Shown piece after piece: positions 1-9,459 of a DNA stretch of 64,000 nucleotides. The position numbers were made by a program, and so were the translations under genes. Position 1 is the first letter of the stretch. Each line of letters opens with the position of its first letter. Source of the DNA: Methanolobus zinderi (lineage in GTDB: Archaea > Halobacteriota > Methanosarcinia > Methanosarcinales > Methanosarcinaceae); assembly GCF_013388255.1 (NCBI RefSeq), contig NZ_CP058215.1:2161332-2225331 (forward strand). The letters are read 5' to 3'. The notes under the pieces are model-generated. The model was not told the DNA's origin. It ran no database searches and worked only from the letters and a program-made list of their open reading frames with translations.

Positions 1-1130
1 GTCACCGATGCCATCTGTCCTATGATAGGACTAATGTTCTCCCAGCCATAGTTGTACTCCATGCTGTCAAGCCCTATGTAATCCAGAAGAGGAGAACCAT
101 GCTGTCGCACCATCTCATTCTTTGACTGATAGAAGACATCCATGTCTTTATATACATTACCTGAAAAAGCAGCGATGTATGAAGGAATTCGACCTTTCTG
201 GTCACGTATCTCAAAACCCTTGAACTGCCCTGCAAGATCCTGGCCTGTGGTAAAGGGTGAGATCATCCTCTTTTCGGTCTCAACACTGGTACCCTCCGTG
301 GGCATGCTTAACAGACCCCTGCCAAGGATCAGGTGATTGATAAATGTAGGAAGCAGAAGGCTGTAGAATGAGTCTCCGACACCACTTGTGATCTCAAAGA
401 GGTTGAAGCTGCCTTTCTGATACCCGCCACCGAGTATCTCATCAAAATCGGGACTGCCGGTGGATATCTTGCTTTCCATGGGATCTGCAATAGCATCGGG
501 AACAGCGGTATTTTTGGGATAGGAAACCCTGAAGGGTTCGAAACTTGTGAACTTCCCGCCATCCAGTGTAAAAACATAGCGCGACTGGGACATCTCAACC
601 CCACGGAGTTTTAGCAACTGAATCTTACGGATATCAGCATCATAGATCTCCGAAACTTCAAGGGATACCACTCCGTCAACCAGATAATCAAGTGATGTGA
701 CCTCTGTCTGCTCGGTTATGAGCACAAGATCAGCATTCACCTTTCTGGAAAAATCGGATAGCAGACGCTCGAGCTCGAACTTGTTGTCTTCCCATCGGGA
801 CGATCTGGTTGTGGCAATGCTCAGTGAGTCAATGGAGTCTACCACGATCATGGGTTTTGAATCACCGGACTCCCAGATCACCTTGATCCGGGAAGCAAGC
901 ATCCTGAGAAAATCCTCGTTATTGCTGAAATCCCCCTCTATCCACGGGAATTTGCCATAGGATGAAGTTTTGTCTATCCGTGGAGATATGTAGACACAGT
1001 TCCCCTCGGGACAGAGCTCATTCAGTATTTCGAATACGAATGTGGTTTTACCGGTACCTGGTTTGCCTTTTACGAGCAGGGACTTCCCGAACTGGGAAGA
1101 AAAGAACTGCTCTATCTCCCCTGGAATCAT
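1..1130 (-). CDS. GvpD/RAD55-like RecA-superfamily ATPase (partial, C-terminus outside window)
   Basis: The minus-strand frame is open from an ATG at 1130 to the window edge (376 codons visible). A Walker A motif GKPGTGKT lies at residues 22-29 and a Walker B stretch (IVVD) near 95-98, typical of the KaiC/RAD55 branch of RecA-like ATPases. A second region (about residues 235-265) looks like a degenerate second KaiC-type domain without a good P-loop, as in GvpD-family proteins. It starts 10 bp after the alaS stop, behind a GAGGCG ribosome-binding site, so it is probably co-transcribed with alaS. GvpD represses gas-vesicle genes in haloarchaea, but no gas-vesicle gene is visible here, so the true role is unknown. 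Confidence 0.8.
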   Translation of the reverse strand, partial: MIPGEIEQFFSSQFGKSLLVKGKPGTGKTTFVFEILNELCPEGNCVYISPRIDKTSSYGKFPWIEGDFSNNEDFLRMLASRIKVIWESGDSKPMIVVDSIDSLSIATTRSSRWEDNKFELERLLSDFSRKVNADLVLITEQTEVTSLDYLVDGVVSLEVSEIYDADIRKIQLLKLRGVEMSQSRYVFTLDGGKFTSFEPFRVSYPKNTAVPDAIADPMESKISTGSPDFDEILGGGYQKGSFNLFEITSGVGDSFYSLLLPTFINHLILGRGLLSMPTEGTSVETEKRMISPFTTGQDLAGQFKGFEIRDQKGRIPSYIAAFSGNVYKDMDVFYQSKNEMVRQHGSPLLDYIGLDSMEYNYGWENISPIIGQMASV

Positions 1131-1140
1131 GATTCGCCTC

Positions 1141-3918
1141 TCAGAAAGCCTTTAACTGACCTTTTAACACCGACACACCGCATTCCAGTGAATCGTCCAC
1201 TTTCTGCGAGTCTGTTCCGCCACCACGGGCCATGTTCGGACGACCGCCGCCACCGCCGCCGACCACTTTAGACATTTCCCTCACAATGGAGCCTGCATTG
1301 GCACCGGCTTTGAGGGCATCGTCACCTGCAGCAGCTACGATCTTGACACTTTCGCCATCACTTGCAAGTATAGCCACGACATCCCCGTTCTGTGTGAGCT
1401 CGCCTGCGATCTTTACCAGTTCATCGGCATCCGCATTTGGTATAAGACTGGCTATAACACGCAGCCCTTCCACATCCCGGGCGTCATTTACCATGCCTGC
1501 AACACGGGCATGCGCGAGTTCGTCCTTGAGTCTTTCATTCTCTTTCTTGAACTCCTTCCATTCGCCAAAGAAACGCTCGATCGTTGATGGAAGATGTTCG
1601 GGAAGTACGCGCAGAGCTTCTGCAGACTGATCCAGATAGGACTCCATCTCCTGTGTGGCCCTGACAGCCGCAAGTCCGGCAGCATATTCTATACGTTCCA
1701 CACCGTCCTGTATACGCTCGGTCTTGAGCATCTTGATGGGACCTACAAGACCAGTACTTGTACAGTGTGTACCTCCGCAGGCCTCCACATCATCCGCGAC
1801 CTTGAGCACACGTATCCTGTTGCCAGGAGGGACACCTCCCTGATAGAGCTTGAAGCCGTATTTCTTCTCGGCATCGATACGGTCCATCCATTCAGCAGTA
1901 ACGCGCTGGTTCTCCATAACCGTGCGGTTGGCTATGAGTTCTATCTGGTTGAGCTCATCCTGGGTGATGCGTTTATAGTGAGATATATCAAGACGGGCAC
2001 GGTCAACTGTCTTCTGTGCACCTGTCTGCCAGACATGATCACCGAGTACCTTTCTGGCTGCATCGTTCACAATGTGAGTGGCAGTGTGATGGCATGCATG
2101 GGCCATCCTTCTATCTTCGTTAACCTTGCCGACGACCATGTCACCTTTGCGCAGCTGAAGCTCATCCACGACACCATCGAAAGTGTGGACCACGACACCA
2201 TCCACGACCTGGACGTCTATGACGTTCAATACATTGTCATAAACTGTTATTGTACCATGGTCTGCGGGCTGTCCGCCACCTTCCGGATAGAAGAGGGTAC
2301 TGTCAAGTACAAGATGGTTGTCAAAAATATCCAGTACCACTGCCTCGAACTCAAGACGCGTTGGCTCGTCATAGAAGAGACGTTTTGTCTCCGGGAGTTT
2401 CTCGACCTTGGCAGCATAAGGGAAAACCTTCTCCTCCTTGGCCTCTGCCTTGCTGTGACCCTCTGCCACCAGTGAATAGAAGTTATCCGGGAGCTCGGTC
2501 TCCACACCCATCTCTGATGCGACCTCCTTTGAGATCTCCGGAGGAATACCGTGGCTGTCGTACATCTCGACAACAGTATCAAGGGGTATTTTCTCACCTG
2601 CAGACTTATAGTGCTTTGCAGACTTCTGGATCATACGTCTTCCACGATCAAGGGTCTCCGAGAATTTCTTTTCCTCATGTTCCAGTATGTCCTGTATTAC
2701 ATCCAGTTTCTCGCTGAATTCAGGATACTCCGGCAGGTTGTTGATGTGCATCTCAACGATCTCGGACAGAGGGATCCTGATATCCATCTCATCCATCATC
2801 CTCAGGGTCCTGCGCAGCACCAGACGCGCGAGATATCCTGCCTTCACATTAGAAGGTATGATGCCGTCTGCCAGCATGAAGGTCAGACAGCGGCTATGAT
2901 CGGTAATGGCGTATATGTTCTCCACTGGCTCCATAATGGCTGAAAGCTTGTCCACGGTGATACCGATACTGGACGCAACCTGTTTGCGCAACTCAAAGAG
3001 ATTTGCCTTTTCGCTTACATCCATGAGTCCCGCAAGGCGGGCATTCTGGGCAAGGATATTGGAGTATTCGGTATTGTCCAGCTCATGTTCAAGCCCCGCA
3101 AGTTCCATAAGCTCATTGACAATATTCGGGAAAACAGCATCATATATGGTTGGCGAGCCCTGTGAAGCCCACACGAACCTCTCCAGCCCGTATCCCGTAT
3201 CAACGATATAATTATCCATCTTCTGGTATTTGTCACCCTTGATCTCAATATTGCCTTCCTTTGACTGCTCAAGGTCCATGAACACAAGTGTTGCTACTTC
3301 AAGACCACCTACAAGTGCCTCAACACACGGACCGGCATTGCCTCCGCCCGCCCAGGGTTCCTCCTTATAGGTCACAGCCAGCGGATCCACACCAAGGGAG
3401 TTGAAGAGCTCGTCACAGAGCTCCAGCGTGTGATCCTTCCAGTAAATTACCTCATCCTTCTTATTGAAGGCATGATGCGCCATCATCTCGAATGTGGTCA
3501 GATGACGACCGCTCCTGCCCACTGCATCAAGGTCTGAAAGACGGATACATGGCTGTGAGATCGTCAGTGGATTTGCCGGAGGGCGTACCTGTCCGGAAGT
3601 GACGAATGGCTGGAAATCGGCAATTGATGCGATTGTCAGGTATATGTCGTCTCTCCACCTGGCCACGACAGGATATCTTTCCAGTCTGGTATGGCCTCTT
3701 TCTTCGAAAAAACTAAGATAATATTCCCTCATCTCTGCGAGGTCGAACTTTTTCTTGAAAACCGGATTACCTATGAAGCTATATGGATCACAGGGAGCGT
3801 CGCCGCAGGTATTCCTGTCAAGGTCCCGTGTCCAGAAGAATTTACCGCATTTTGAACACTGCTTACGAATAAAGCCGTTTTCATAGAAAAAGTCAAGCTG
3901 ATATTCATCCTCAAGCAT
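1141..3918 (-). CDS. alaS: Alanyl-tRNA synthetase, archaeal type
   Basis: This 925-residue protein charges tRNA-Ala in the cytoplasm. The N-terminus carries the archaeal zinc module (C21, C24, C38, C43) before the class II catalytic domain. The editing domain shows HHTATH and the later CGGTHC zinc/deacylation motif. The C-terminal domain has a glycine-rich run (GGGGGGRPNMARGGG) typical of the C-Ala/DHHA1 part. Length matches archaeal AlaRS. The first ATG at 3918 gives the full zinc module. Long open frames on the opposite strand inside this gene are shadows. Confidence 0.98.
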   Translation of the reverse strand: MLEDEYQLDFFYENGFIRKQCSKCGKFFWTRDLDRNTCGDAPCDPYSFIGNPVFKKKFDLAEMREYYLSFFEERGHTRLERYPVVARWRDDIYLTIASIADFQPFVTSGQVRPPANPLTISQPCIRLSDLDAVGRSGRHLTTFEMMAHHAFNKKDEVIYWKDHTLELCDELFNSLGVDPLAVTYKEEPWAGGGNAGPCVEALVGGLEVATLVFMDLEQSKEGNIEIKGDKYQKMDNYIVDTGYGLERFVWASQGSPTIYDAVFPNIVNELMELAGLEHELDNTEYSNILAQNARLAGLMDVSEKANLFELRKQVASSIGITVDKLSAIMEPVENIYAITDHSRCLTFMLADGIIPSNVKAGYLARLVLRRTLRMMDEMDIRIPLSEIVEMHINNLPEYPEFSEKLDVIQDILEHEEKKFSETLDRGRRMIQKSAKHYKSAGEKIPLDTVVEMYDSHGIPPEISKEVASEMGVETELPDNFYSLVAEGHSKAEAKEEKVFPYAAKVEKLPETKRLFYDEPTRLEFEAVVLDIFDNHLVLDSTLFYPEGGGQPADHGTITVYDNVLNVIDVQVVDGVVVHTFDGVVDELQLRKGDMVVGKVNEDRRMAHACHHTATHIVNDAARKVLGDHVWQTGAQKTVDRARLDISHYKRITQDELNQIELIANRTVMENQRVTAEWMDRIDAEKKYGFKLYQGGVPPGNRIRVLKVADDVEACGGTHCTSTGLVGPIKMLKTERIQDGVERIEYAAGLAAVRATQEMESYLDQSAEALRVLPEHLPSTIERFFGEWKEFKKENERLKDELAHARVAGMVNDARDVEGLRVIASLIPNADADELVKIAGELTQNGDVVAILASDGESVKIVAAAGDDALKAGANAGSIVREMSKVVGGGGGGRPNMARGGGTDSQKVDDSLECGVSVLKGQLKAF

Positions 3919-4166
3919 AATTATTCCAACTAGATGATCATTTGATGAAATTTATTCTTCCAAGTATGCCCCAATGATTAAAAATGTTTCTTATAGAAAT
4001 TTGCCGAAAATCTGCCAACCAATAAAATATAATAGTCAATATAAATATACATGATAAATAATGTCAATTGTGTGCGTTTATTAATTTTTTGAGGATTTTT
4101 TATCGCCATGCTATGAACATAGAACTGTCCATAAAACTACATACTCAAAAAATCGAGTACATTATG

Positions 4167-4174
4167 TTTAAATA
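4167..4174 (+). promoter_or_regulatory. TATA box for the 4209-4981 gene pair
   Basis: TTTAAATA lies about 40 bp before the ATG at 4209 in an otherwise AT-rich, gene-free 290 bp between alaS and this gene. Transcription would start near 4195-4200, giving a short leader that still contains the GGTGATG ribosome-binding site. Confidence 0.45.
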
Positions 4175-4208
4175 GATGCTCAGAAACTAGCATAAATGGT
4201 GATGACCG

Positions 4209-4502
4209 ATGGAATCAATGCGATATATGTCATTTGTATTTAGAGGTTTGGTCGAAGAGTACAACAACTCAGGGGCAAGACCTTCGGTTTTCATGGATGC
4301 TGGTGGTAATTTACAGGTATACCTGTGTGATCCCATCGTCGAAGAAAACAGAGAAGAATACGGTATAGATCTTGAAGGCGAATATGACGTTAACGGTGGC
4401 CAGTTCACTGAGATGTATGACGCATTGAAACTTATTGCACCTGCTCCCCTTGAAGCTGAGACCAATCTGAATCTCAGAAAAAAAGTAGCTGACAAACGTT
4501 AA
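4209..4502 (+). CDS. Conserved-looking protein of unknown function (97 aa)
   Basis: I do not recognise a family. The product is a small acidic cytosolic protein with a basic tail (RKKVADKR), no signal peptide, no membrane segment and no cysteine pair. GGTGATG sits 4 bp before the ATG and a TATA box lies upstream, so expression looks real. It precedes another unknown gene (4565) by 62 bp on the same strand, suggesting a two-gene operon divergent from alaS. Confidence 0.8.
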   Translation: MESMRYMSFVFRGLVEEYNNSGARPSVFMDAGGNLQVYLCDPIVEENREEYGIDLEGEYDVNGGQFTEMYDALKLIAPAPLEAETNLNLRKKVADKR

Positions 4503-4564
4503 TTTGTTCTAGCACGGGAAAAACTGCAGGCATATGGACGAGGTCTGCAACAGGACGAGAGAGA

Positions 4565-4981
4565 ATGGACTACAAAAAACTCCTGAAAGTCTTGAAGAAT
4601 TCCAAACAGGTTTACAGGGAAGACTATGTTAGGAAGATTTTCAGGAGCTCACACTACGACATAGGACTTTTTGAGACTCAGTTGAATGAGTTCAATGAAA
4701 CATTAAAAGGAAAGGATTCAGACCTTGCAAGAGAGTATATGGACAGGACAATACTTGCCCAGGTGCTTGATGATGCTTCCTTATTGCTTGAAATTGCAAG
4801 GGACAACAAATGCCTCAGTGAAGAACAGAATGAGGCGGTTGTTGATATAATAGAACAACTTGACAGCATGAGCGAAGACATTGAGGTCATCGAGCAGGTC
4901 AAAGCCCTCTCGGAATTACCGGAAGGTTCTGACCAGGAGATCATTTCCAAAGAAAGGAAAAGGATCTTTGCAAACGTGTGA
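4565..4981 (+). CDS. Helical protein of unknown function (138 aa)
   Basis: The product is rich in charged and leucine-type residues and is likely almost all alpha-helical. It has no recognisable catalytic motif, signal peptide or membrane span. ACGAGAGAG precedes the ATG as a possible ribosome-binding site. It follows the unknown 97-residue gene and is followed by surE, which has its own upstream AT-rich promoter-like DNA. I do not recognise the family. Confidence 0.8.
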   Translation: MDYKKLLKVLKNSKQVYREDYVRKIFRSSHYDIGLFETQLNEFNETLKGKDSDLAREYMDRTILAQVLDDASLLLEIARDNKCLSEEQNEAVVDIIEQLDSMSEDIEVIEQVKALSELPEGSDQEIISKERKRIFANV

Positions 4982-5055
4982 TCACCGGGATTTTGCTCTT
5001 AGCTTTTTTTATTTTAGCCATTAGCTTTAAAACTTTAACCTACAAAGAGTAGGCC

Positions 5056-5844
5056 ATGTCCAGAAAGATCCTTCTTACCAATGACGATGGCGTATATTCC
5101 GCAGGCATAAGGGCTGCTTACAGGAGCGTTGCGGACCTGGGGGATGTTACCGTGTCCGCACCCATTATGCAGCAAAGTGGTGTGGGACGCTCAATATCTA
5201 TTTTTGAACCACTCAGGGTGACGACGACCAGAATAGACGGAGTCGAGGTGAACGCGGTTGGCGGAACACCCACGGACTCTGTGATCATAGGCATGTTCAC
5301 AATAATGAAGGAAAAACCCGACCTCATACTTTCAGGTTTCAATATCGGAGAGAATATCAGCACAGATACAATAACCACCTCCGGCACCATAGGTGCGGCA
5401 CTCGAGGGTGCAAGTTACGGCATACCCGCAATTGCGGCATCTGTTCAGGTGAAAGAGGAAGGCGACAAGTTCGATGATCACAGAGATTATCAGCATGACT
5501 TTGAAGTCGGGATCAAGGTAGTCAACAGGATAGCCAGGAAAATCATTAAGCACGGCCTTCCCCAAAACGTGGATCTGTTAAACGTCAACCTGCCCTATCA
5601 TGTAGAAGAAGATACTGAAATCGAGATCACGCGTCTTTCCAGGAAGCTGTTCAGGACCGATGTGGAGGAAAGACACGATCCCAGGGGCAGACCGTACTAC
5701 TGGATAGCAGGCGACCTGATAAATGAAGACGAAGAGGGTACCGATGTTGATGCACTTGTCAGCAAGGGACACATATCCGTAACACCGATCTCACTGGATG
5801 CCACATCCCCCATTGGCTTCTCGGAGATAGAGCATCTGCTATGA
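5056..5844 (+). CDS. surE: 5'/3'-nucleotidase SurE
   Basis: SurE is a divalent-metal-dependent nucleoside monophosphate phosphatase. The N-terminal LLTNDDGVYSAG (residues 6-17, metal ligands D10 and D11), the SGVGRS loop and the SGFNIGEN motif (Asn metal ligand) are all present. Length (262 aa) is normal. TTTAAAAC near 5022 may be its TATA box. It is convergent with the 49-residue gene/moaA unit downstream, about 45 bp away. Confidence 0.97.
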   Translation: MSRKILLTNDDGVYSAGIRAAYRSVADLGDVTVSAPIMQQSGVGRSISIFEPLRVTTTRIDGVEVNAVGGTPTDSVIIGMFTIMKEKPDLILSGFNIGENISTDTITTSGTIGAALEGASYGIPAIAASVQVKEEGDKFDDHRDYQHDFEVGIKVVNRIARKIIKHGLPQNVDLLNVNLPYHVEEDTEIEITRLSRKLFRTDVEERHDPRGRPYYWIAGDLINEDEEGTDVDALVSKGHISVTPISLDATSPIGFSEIEHLL

Positions 5845-5890
5845 ACAGGAGTATGTCGATAAAAGATTAAGGTAAAGAAAAAGACAAAAT

Positions 5891-6040
5891 TTATTTCTTT
5901 ATTTTCAGAACAATCTCTGTGCAGTCATCCTCGACTCCGCGCAGAGTTCCTGTGGCACCGACTACAGTACTTCCCAGGATATCCTGTACAAAACGATTTA
6001 TCTCTATGTTTTTACCGTCAACTGTCAGTTCAACTTCCAT
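5891..6040 (-). CDS. Small protein of unknown function (49 aa), translationally coupled to moaA
   Basis: An ATG at 6040 opens 49 codons ending TAA at 5891-5893. The start overlaps the 3' end of moaA by 11 bp and is preceded by a strong GAGAGGAGA ribosome-binding site lying inside moaA. The peptide begins MEVELTVDGKNIEI and ends in a lysine-rich tail (LKIKK). Its alternation of beta-strand-like segments (VELTVDG, TEIVLKI) suggests a small beta-rich fold. I do not recognise the family. Coupling suggests that it is made together with MoaA, but a role in molybdopterin synthesis is only an inference. Confidence 0.75.
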   Translation of the reverse strand: MEVELTVDGKNIEINRFVQDILGSTVVGATGTLRGVEDDCTEIVLKIKK

Positions 6041-6965
6041 TTTTATCTCTCCTCTCTGTGTAAAAAGGCACTCTTCTGCTCACTGCACGCTGCAGCAAGC
6101 CCGGCAGTTCTTCCGGATTTGCACCCGAAACATCCACCAGATTATTGTTCACAAGCAGACAGGGTTTGAGCTTGCCTTCCGCTGTGACACGTAACCTGTT
6201 GCAGTTAGCACAGAATTCCGTATTGTCAATGGGGCGTACGAATTCCACTTCTGCACCATTGATTATGTATTTTTTCCTGTGATGCATCCTGCGTACTTTG
6301 ACATCGCTGGCACGGTCAAGCAGTTCATCCTCGACCTTATCGGCATCAACGTGGAACTCTGCAACATCCTTGAAATCCATAAGCTCGATCAGTTGCAGTA
6401 TGACATCTCCCTTGAACTTCCCCGTGAATTCAAGCATATCCTCGATTTCCGTCTCGTTGAGGTCCTTCAGGAGCACCATATTCACCTTAACAGGCTTCAG
6501 GCCCACACGGACGGCTTCCTCTATGCCTTCGAGTATCTGACCGAGAACGTCCTTTTTGCAGTTTGTGATCATGCGAAACTTTGCAGGGTCGAGTGTATCC
6601 AGGCTCACGTTCACCCGGTCCAGCCCGGCATCTTTTAAAGACTGTGCCCTGTCCTTTAGCAAAATTGCGTTTGTGGTCAGAGATACATCCTTAAGCGGTG
6701 GCAGTGCGGCAAGGATCTCCTCAAGGTCTTTCCTGAGGAGAGGTTCCCCTCCGGATATCTTGAGACGGTCGACACCAAAATCCGCAGCCGCCCGTACAAT
6801 GTTTACAATTGTATCAACCGACATCTCCCGTACACTGCCCGGATCTCCTTCGTTGTGACAGTAAATACAGTTGAGATTACACCTGTTAGTAATGGACATT
6901 CTCAGACTTCTGACCGTTCGTCCGAACGGATCCGTCAGAGTGGTGCATGCCACGGATGAATTCAT
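6030..6965 (-). CDS. moaA: GTP 3',8-cyclase MoaA (molybdopterin/tungstopterin biosynthesis)
   Basis: MoaA converts GTP to 3',8-cyclo-7,8-dihydro-GTP, the first step of pterin cofactor synthesis needed for formylmethanofuran dehydrogenase in methanogens. The radical SAM motif CNLNCIYC is near residues 28-35, the SAM-binding GGEPLLR follows, and the C-terminal second-cluster cysteines appear as EFCANCNRLR and PCL. The usual C-terminal GG of bacterial MoaA is absent; the protein ends KNGS. It is divergent from the diamide synthase gene across 85 bp with AT-rich promoter sequence on both sides. Confidence 0.95.
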   Translation of the reverse strand: MNSSVACTTLTDPFGRTVRSLRMSITNRCNLNCIYCHNEGDPGSVREMSVDTIVNIVRAAADFGVDRLKISGGEPLLRKDLEEILAALPPLKDVSLTTNAILLKDRAQSLKDAGLDRVNVSLDTLDPAKFRMITNCKKDVLGQILEGIEEAVRVGLKPVKVNMVLLKDLNETEIEDMLEFTGKFKGDVILQLIELMDFKDVAEFHVDADKVEDELLDRASDVKVRRMHHRKKYIINGAEVEFVRPIDNTEFCANCNRLRVTAEGKLKPCLLVNNNLVDVSGANPEELPGLLQRAVSRRVPFYTERRDKNGS

Positions 6966-7050
6966 AGTACGTAGATAGGCTGCGCTTATTTAACTATTTT
7001 GAATAGGGACAGGAACAATACATATATACAAACTGGACAAACTAACCTGC

Positions 7051-8370
7051 ATGACAAAAGCTGTACTACTTGCAGGAACGAACAGTGGTGTCGGAAAAAC
7101 CACTGTGTCCATGGGAATAATGGCGGCCCTGAAAAAAAGACAGATGGAAGTACAACCTTTCAAAGTGGGACCTGATTACATCGACCCCACATACCACACC
7201 GCAATATGCGGTAAACCCTCAAGGAACCTCGATACCTTCATGATGCAGGTTGACGGGGTGAGAAACACTTTTTCCAGATACTCCAGTAATGCGGACATCA
7301 ATGTGATAGAGGGAGTCATGGGGCTCTTCGACGGCATGGGAGCCACAGAGACAGCGAGCTCCGCACACGTTGCAAAATCACTAGATGTGCCCGTGATCCT
7401 GGTGGTCAATGTCCACGGCATGTCCAGAAGTGCCGCTGCAATGGTTAAGGGATTTTCCGAATATGATAAGGATGTAAATGTTGCAGGAGTGATCCTTAAC
7501 AAGGTAGGCAGCCCGAGACACTCACAGATGATCATTGATTCCATTCAGGACATCCCTGTTGTGGGCACACTCCCACGCAACCAGGACGTAACCGTACCTT
7601 CACGCCATCTTGGCCTCTACATGGCACATGAGCAGGAATTTGATGCCTCAGGACTGGCAGATTTTATCGAGGAGAATATCGATCTTGACGCAATAATCTC
7701 CATTGCGGAAAGTGCCCCGGATATGGGGGATGCAACTGTGGAGGAAACTCCTTCTGATGACAGGGTGAAGGTAGGTATCGCATATGATTCCGCATTTTGT
7801 TTCTACTATCAGGATATGTTCGATGCTTTCAGGCAGGCCGGAGCAGAAGTTGTCTTCTTCAGCCCCATGGAGGGAGAAGTACCGGATGTGGATGGCATGT
7901 ACTTTGGTGGCGGATATCCGGAACTTCACATGGCAGAGCTGGAAAGCTCAAAGACAACAAAGTCCCTGAAAGATCTCTCTACCGACGGCATGCCCATCTA
8001 TGGAGAGTGCGGAGGACTTCAATACCTTTCAACATCTTATGAAATAGAGGATACCGTTTACAAGATGGCAGACCTATTCCCTGCGGAAACTGTGATGACA
8101 AAAAAGCTTCAGGCTCTTGGCTACACCGAGGGTACGGCAAAGGGAGACTTTATCAGGGGAACCATCAGGGGACATGAATTCCACTATTCAGCCACATATT
8201 GTGATAAAGATGCAAAGCTGATCTATGAGATGAAGCGCGGAAAGGGGATCGTGGATGGTATGGACTGTATCACCGAACACAACTCACTGGCAAGTTATAC
8301 ACATGCACACCCTGCCTCATTCCCGGTTAAGAGCTTTGTTGACCGATGCAGGGAATACAAACGAAGTTAA
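7051..8370 (+). CDS. cbiA: Cobyrinate a,c-diamide synthase family (CbiA/CobB; CfbB possible)
   Basis: This ATP- and glutamine-dependent amidase has an N-terminal P-loop GTNSGVGKTT (residues 9-18) and a C-terminal class I glutaminase-like domain with nucleophile Cys in YGECGG (about residue 320) and a late EFHYS histidine. The family amidates side chains a and c of cobyrinate (cobamide synthesis) or of Ni-sirohydrochlorin (coenzyme F430). No other cobamide or cfb gene adjoins it, so the substrate cannot be settled here. There is no ribosome-binding site and ATATATAC lies about 25-30 bp upstream, so the mRNA may be nearly leaderless. Confidence 0.93.
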   Translation: MTKAVLLAGTNSGVGKTTVSMGIMAALKKRQMEVQPFKVGPDYIDPTYHTAICGKPSRNLDTFMMQVDGVRNTFSRYSSNADINVIEGVMGLFDGMGATETASSAHVAKSLDVPVILVVNVHGMSRSAAAMVKGFSEYDKDVNVAGVILNKVGSPRHSQMIIDSIQDIPVVGTLPRNQDVTVPSRHLGLYMAHEQEFDASGLADFIEENIDLDAIISIAESAPDMGDATVEETPSDDRVKVGIAYDSAFCFYYQDMFDAFRQAGAEVVFFSPMEGEVPDVDGMYFGGGYPELHMAELESSKTTKSLKDLSTDGMPIYGECGGLQYLSTSYEIEDTVYKMADLFPAETVMTKKLQALGYTEGTAKGDFIRGTIRGHEFHYSATYCDKDAKLIYEMKRGKGIVDGMDCITEHNSLASYTHAHPASFPVKSFVDRCREYKRS

Positions 8371-9455
8371 GAATCAGGTTTAGATCCGGTTTTGGCGTCA
8401 TCAGTCTTTGATGGTGCCTTTGCTTTATTTTTTTGTGCATCCCTGTTCTTAAACCAGAGCTTGCGCCTGTAATATCCCAGAGGATGCTTGACCTTTTTGC
8501 AGTGCTCGTCCGGGGCATAGCAGTTGCCGTAGGTCTTCATTGTTGAACATGAAGGTGGTTTGTAATTTGTCCCCGATGCACCGGCGATATGTTCAACCTG
8601 GTATCTCGCCTTTTCCTCGTCGAAATCAGGAGATGTGGTAAAAAGGTTCATGATATCATCCACCGACATACCCACAGTGAGCAAAAAGGACGTCATTGCA
8701 AACCTCATGGAATGGGCAAGGTTGACACCTGCCTGTGTCTGTGATACTGCATAGATAACACATGGTGGAAACAGGCCGCTTTCCACAGTACCGAATTCCG
8801 TACCGTCCCCGAAGGTACTCTTGCGTTCATGAAGCGCGGTCTTTATCTCTTCGAGATAGGGCTCACATGCATGCTGTATGTCCTCCGGGACTGATACAGG
8901 TAGGCTACCTTCGATTCGGTTTTTGATACCTTCCTGGAGCAGACGTGCAAATTCATCCTTTGAGACCTTTACATAGCCATGATCCAGTTTGCGGTTCACC
9001 AGTTTCCATTCGCTTGCCTTCAGGGTACTTGCAAGCCTGATGTAATCCGTGAAATGCATCCTGAAACCGGAATCATCGGATTGCGCCTGTATATCGAATT
9101 CAAGAGAGAACTCCCTGAGAAAAGCAGGCTCCCTGCCTTTCAGTGATTTGTATGAGGAGACAGCTTCTGCAAGAGCATATCTCCTGGTCAGAAAAGAATC
9201 GTCCACGCATGAGACAAGTATACGTGAGAAAGGATAGGAAAGGAGCTCGATGAGTATCTTACGATCATCGGAACTCATAAGACCGGGTTTGAGAATATCG
9301 CCCTCAATTGCCTGCAGCACCCTTTCCTTGCCGCGCAGGCGTGCCGAATCCATGGCCCTTGAGGATATCAGCCTGTCAAGGGAGAAATCAAGGCTTGCCA
9401 CATAACCGGAAGCCTCGCTTACGTAAGGATATAGTGCAAGGTCCTTGTGTTCCAT
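8367..9455 (-). CDS. priL: DNA primase large subunit PriL
   Basis: PriL partners with PriS to make replication primers. The C-terminal iron-sulfur domain is visible: cysteines in PPCVIYA, PSCSTMKTYGNCY and DEHCKK, followed by the basic HPLGYYRRKLWF stretch. I set the start at the ATG at 9455 (MEHKDLALYPYV), 4 bp after the pcn stop; a longer frame reaches further upstream but overlaps pcn by 100 bp. The length is then 362 residues. Its stop overlaps the stop of the convergent diamide synthase gene within one TTAA. Confidence 0.95.
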   Translation of the reverse strand: MEHKDLALYPYVSEASGYVASLDFSLDRLISSRAMDSARLRGKERVLQAIEGDILKPGLMSSDDRKILIELLSYPFSRILVSCVDDSFLTRRYALAEAVSSYKSLKGREPAFLREFSLEFDIQAQSDDSGFRMHFTDYIRLASTLKASEWKLVNRKLDHGYVKVSKDEFARLLQEGIKNRIEGSLPVSVPEDIQHACEPYLEEIKTALHERKSTFGDGTEFGTVESGLFPPCVIYAVSQTQAGVNLAHSMRFAMTSFLLTVGMSVDDIMNLFTTSPDFDEEKARYQVEHIAGASGTNYKPPSCSTMKTYGNCYAPDEHCKKVKHPLGYYRRKLWFKNRDAQKNKAKAPSKTDDAKTGSKPDS

Positions 9456-9459
9456 GTCC

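Noticed and set aside
1594-2475. A 293-codon open frame antisense to alaS
   Set aside because: It lies wholly inside a well-supported synthetase gene on the other strand, has no ribosome site and resembles no protein; it is a codon-bias shadow.
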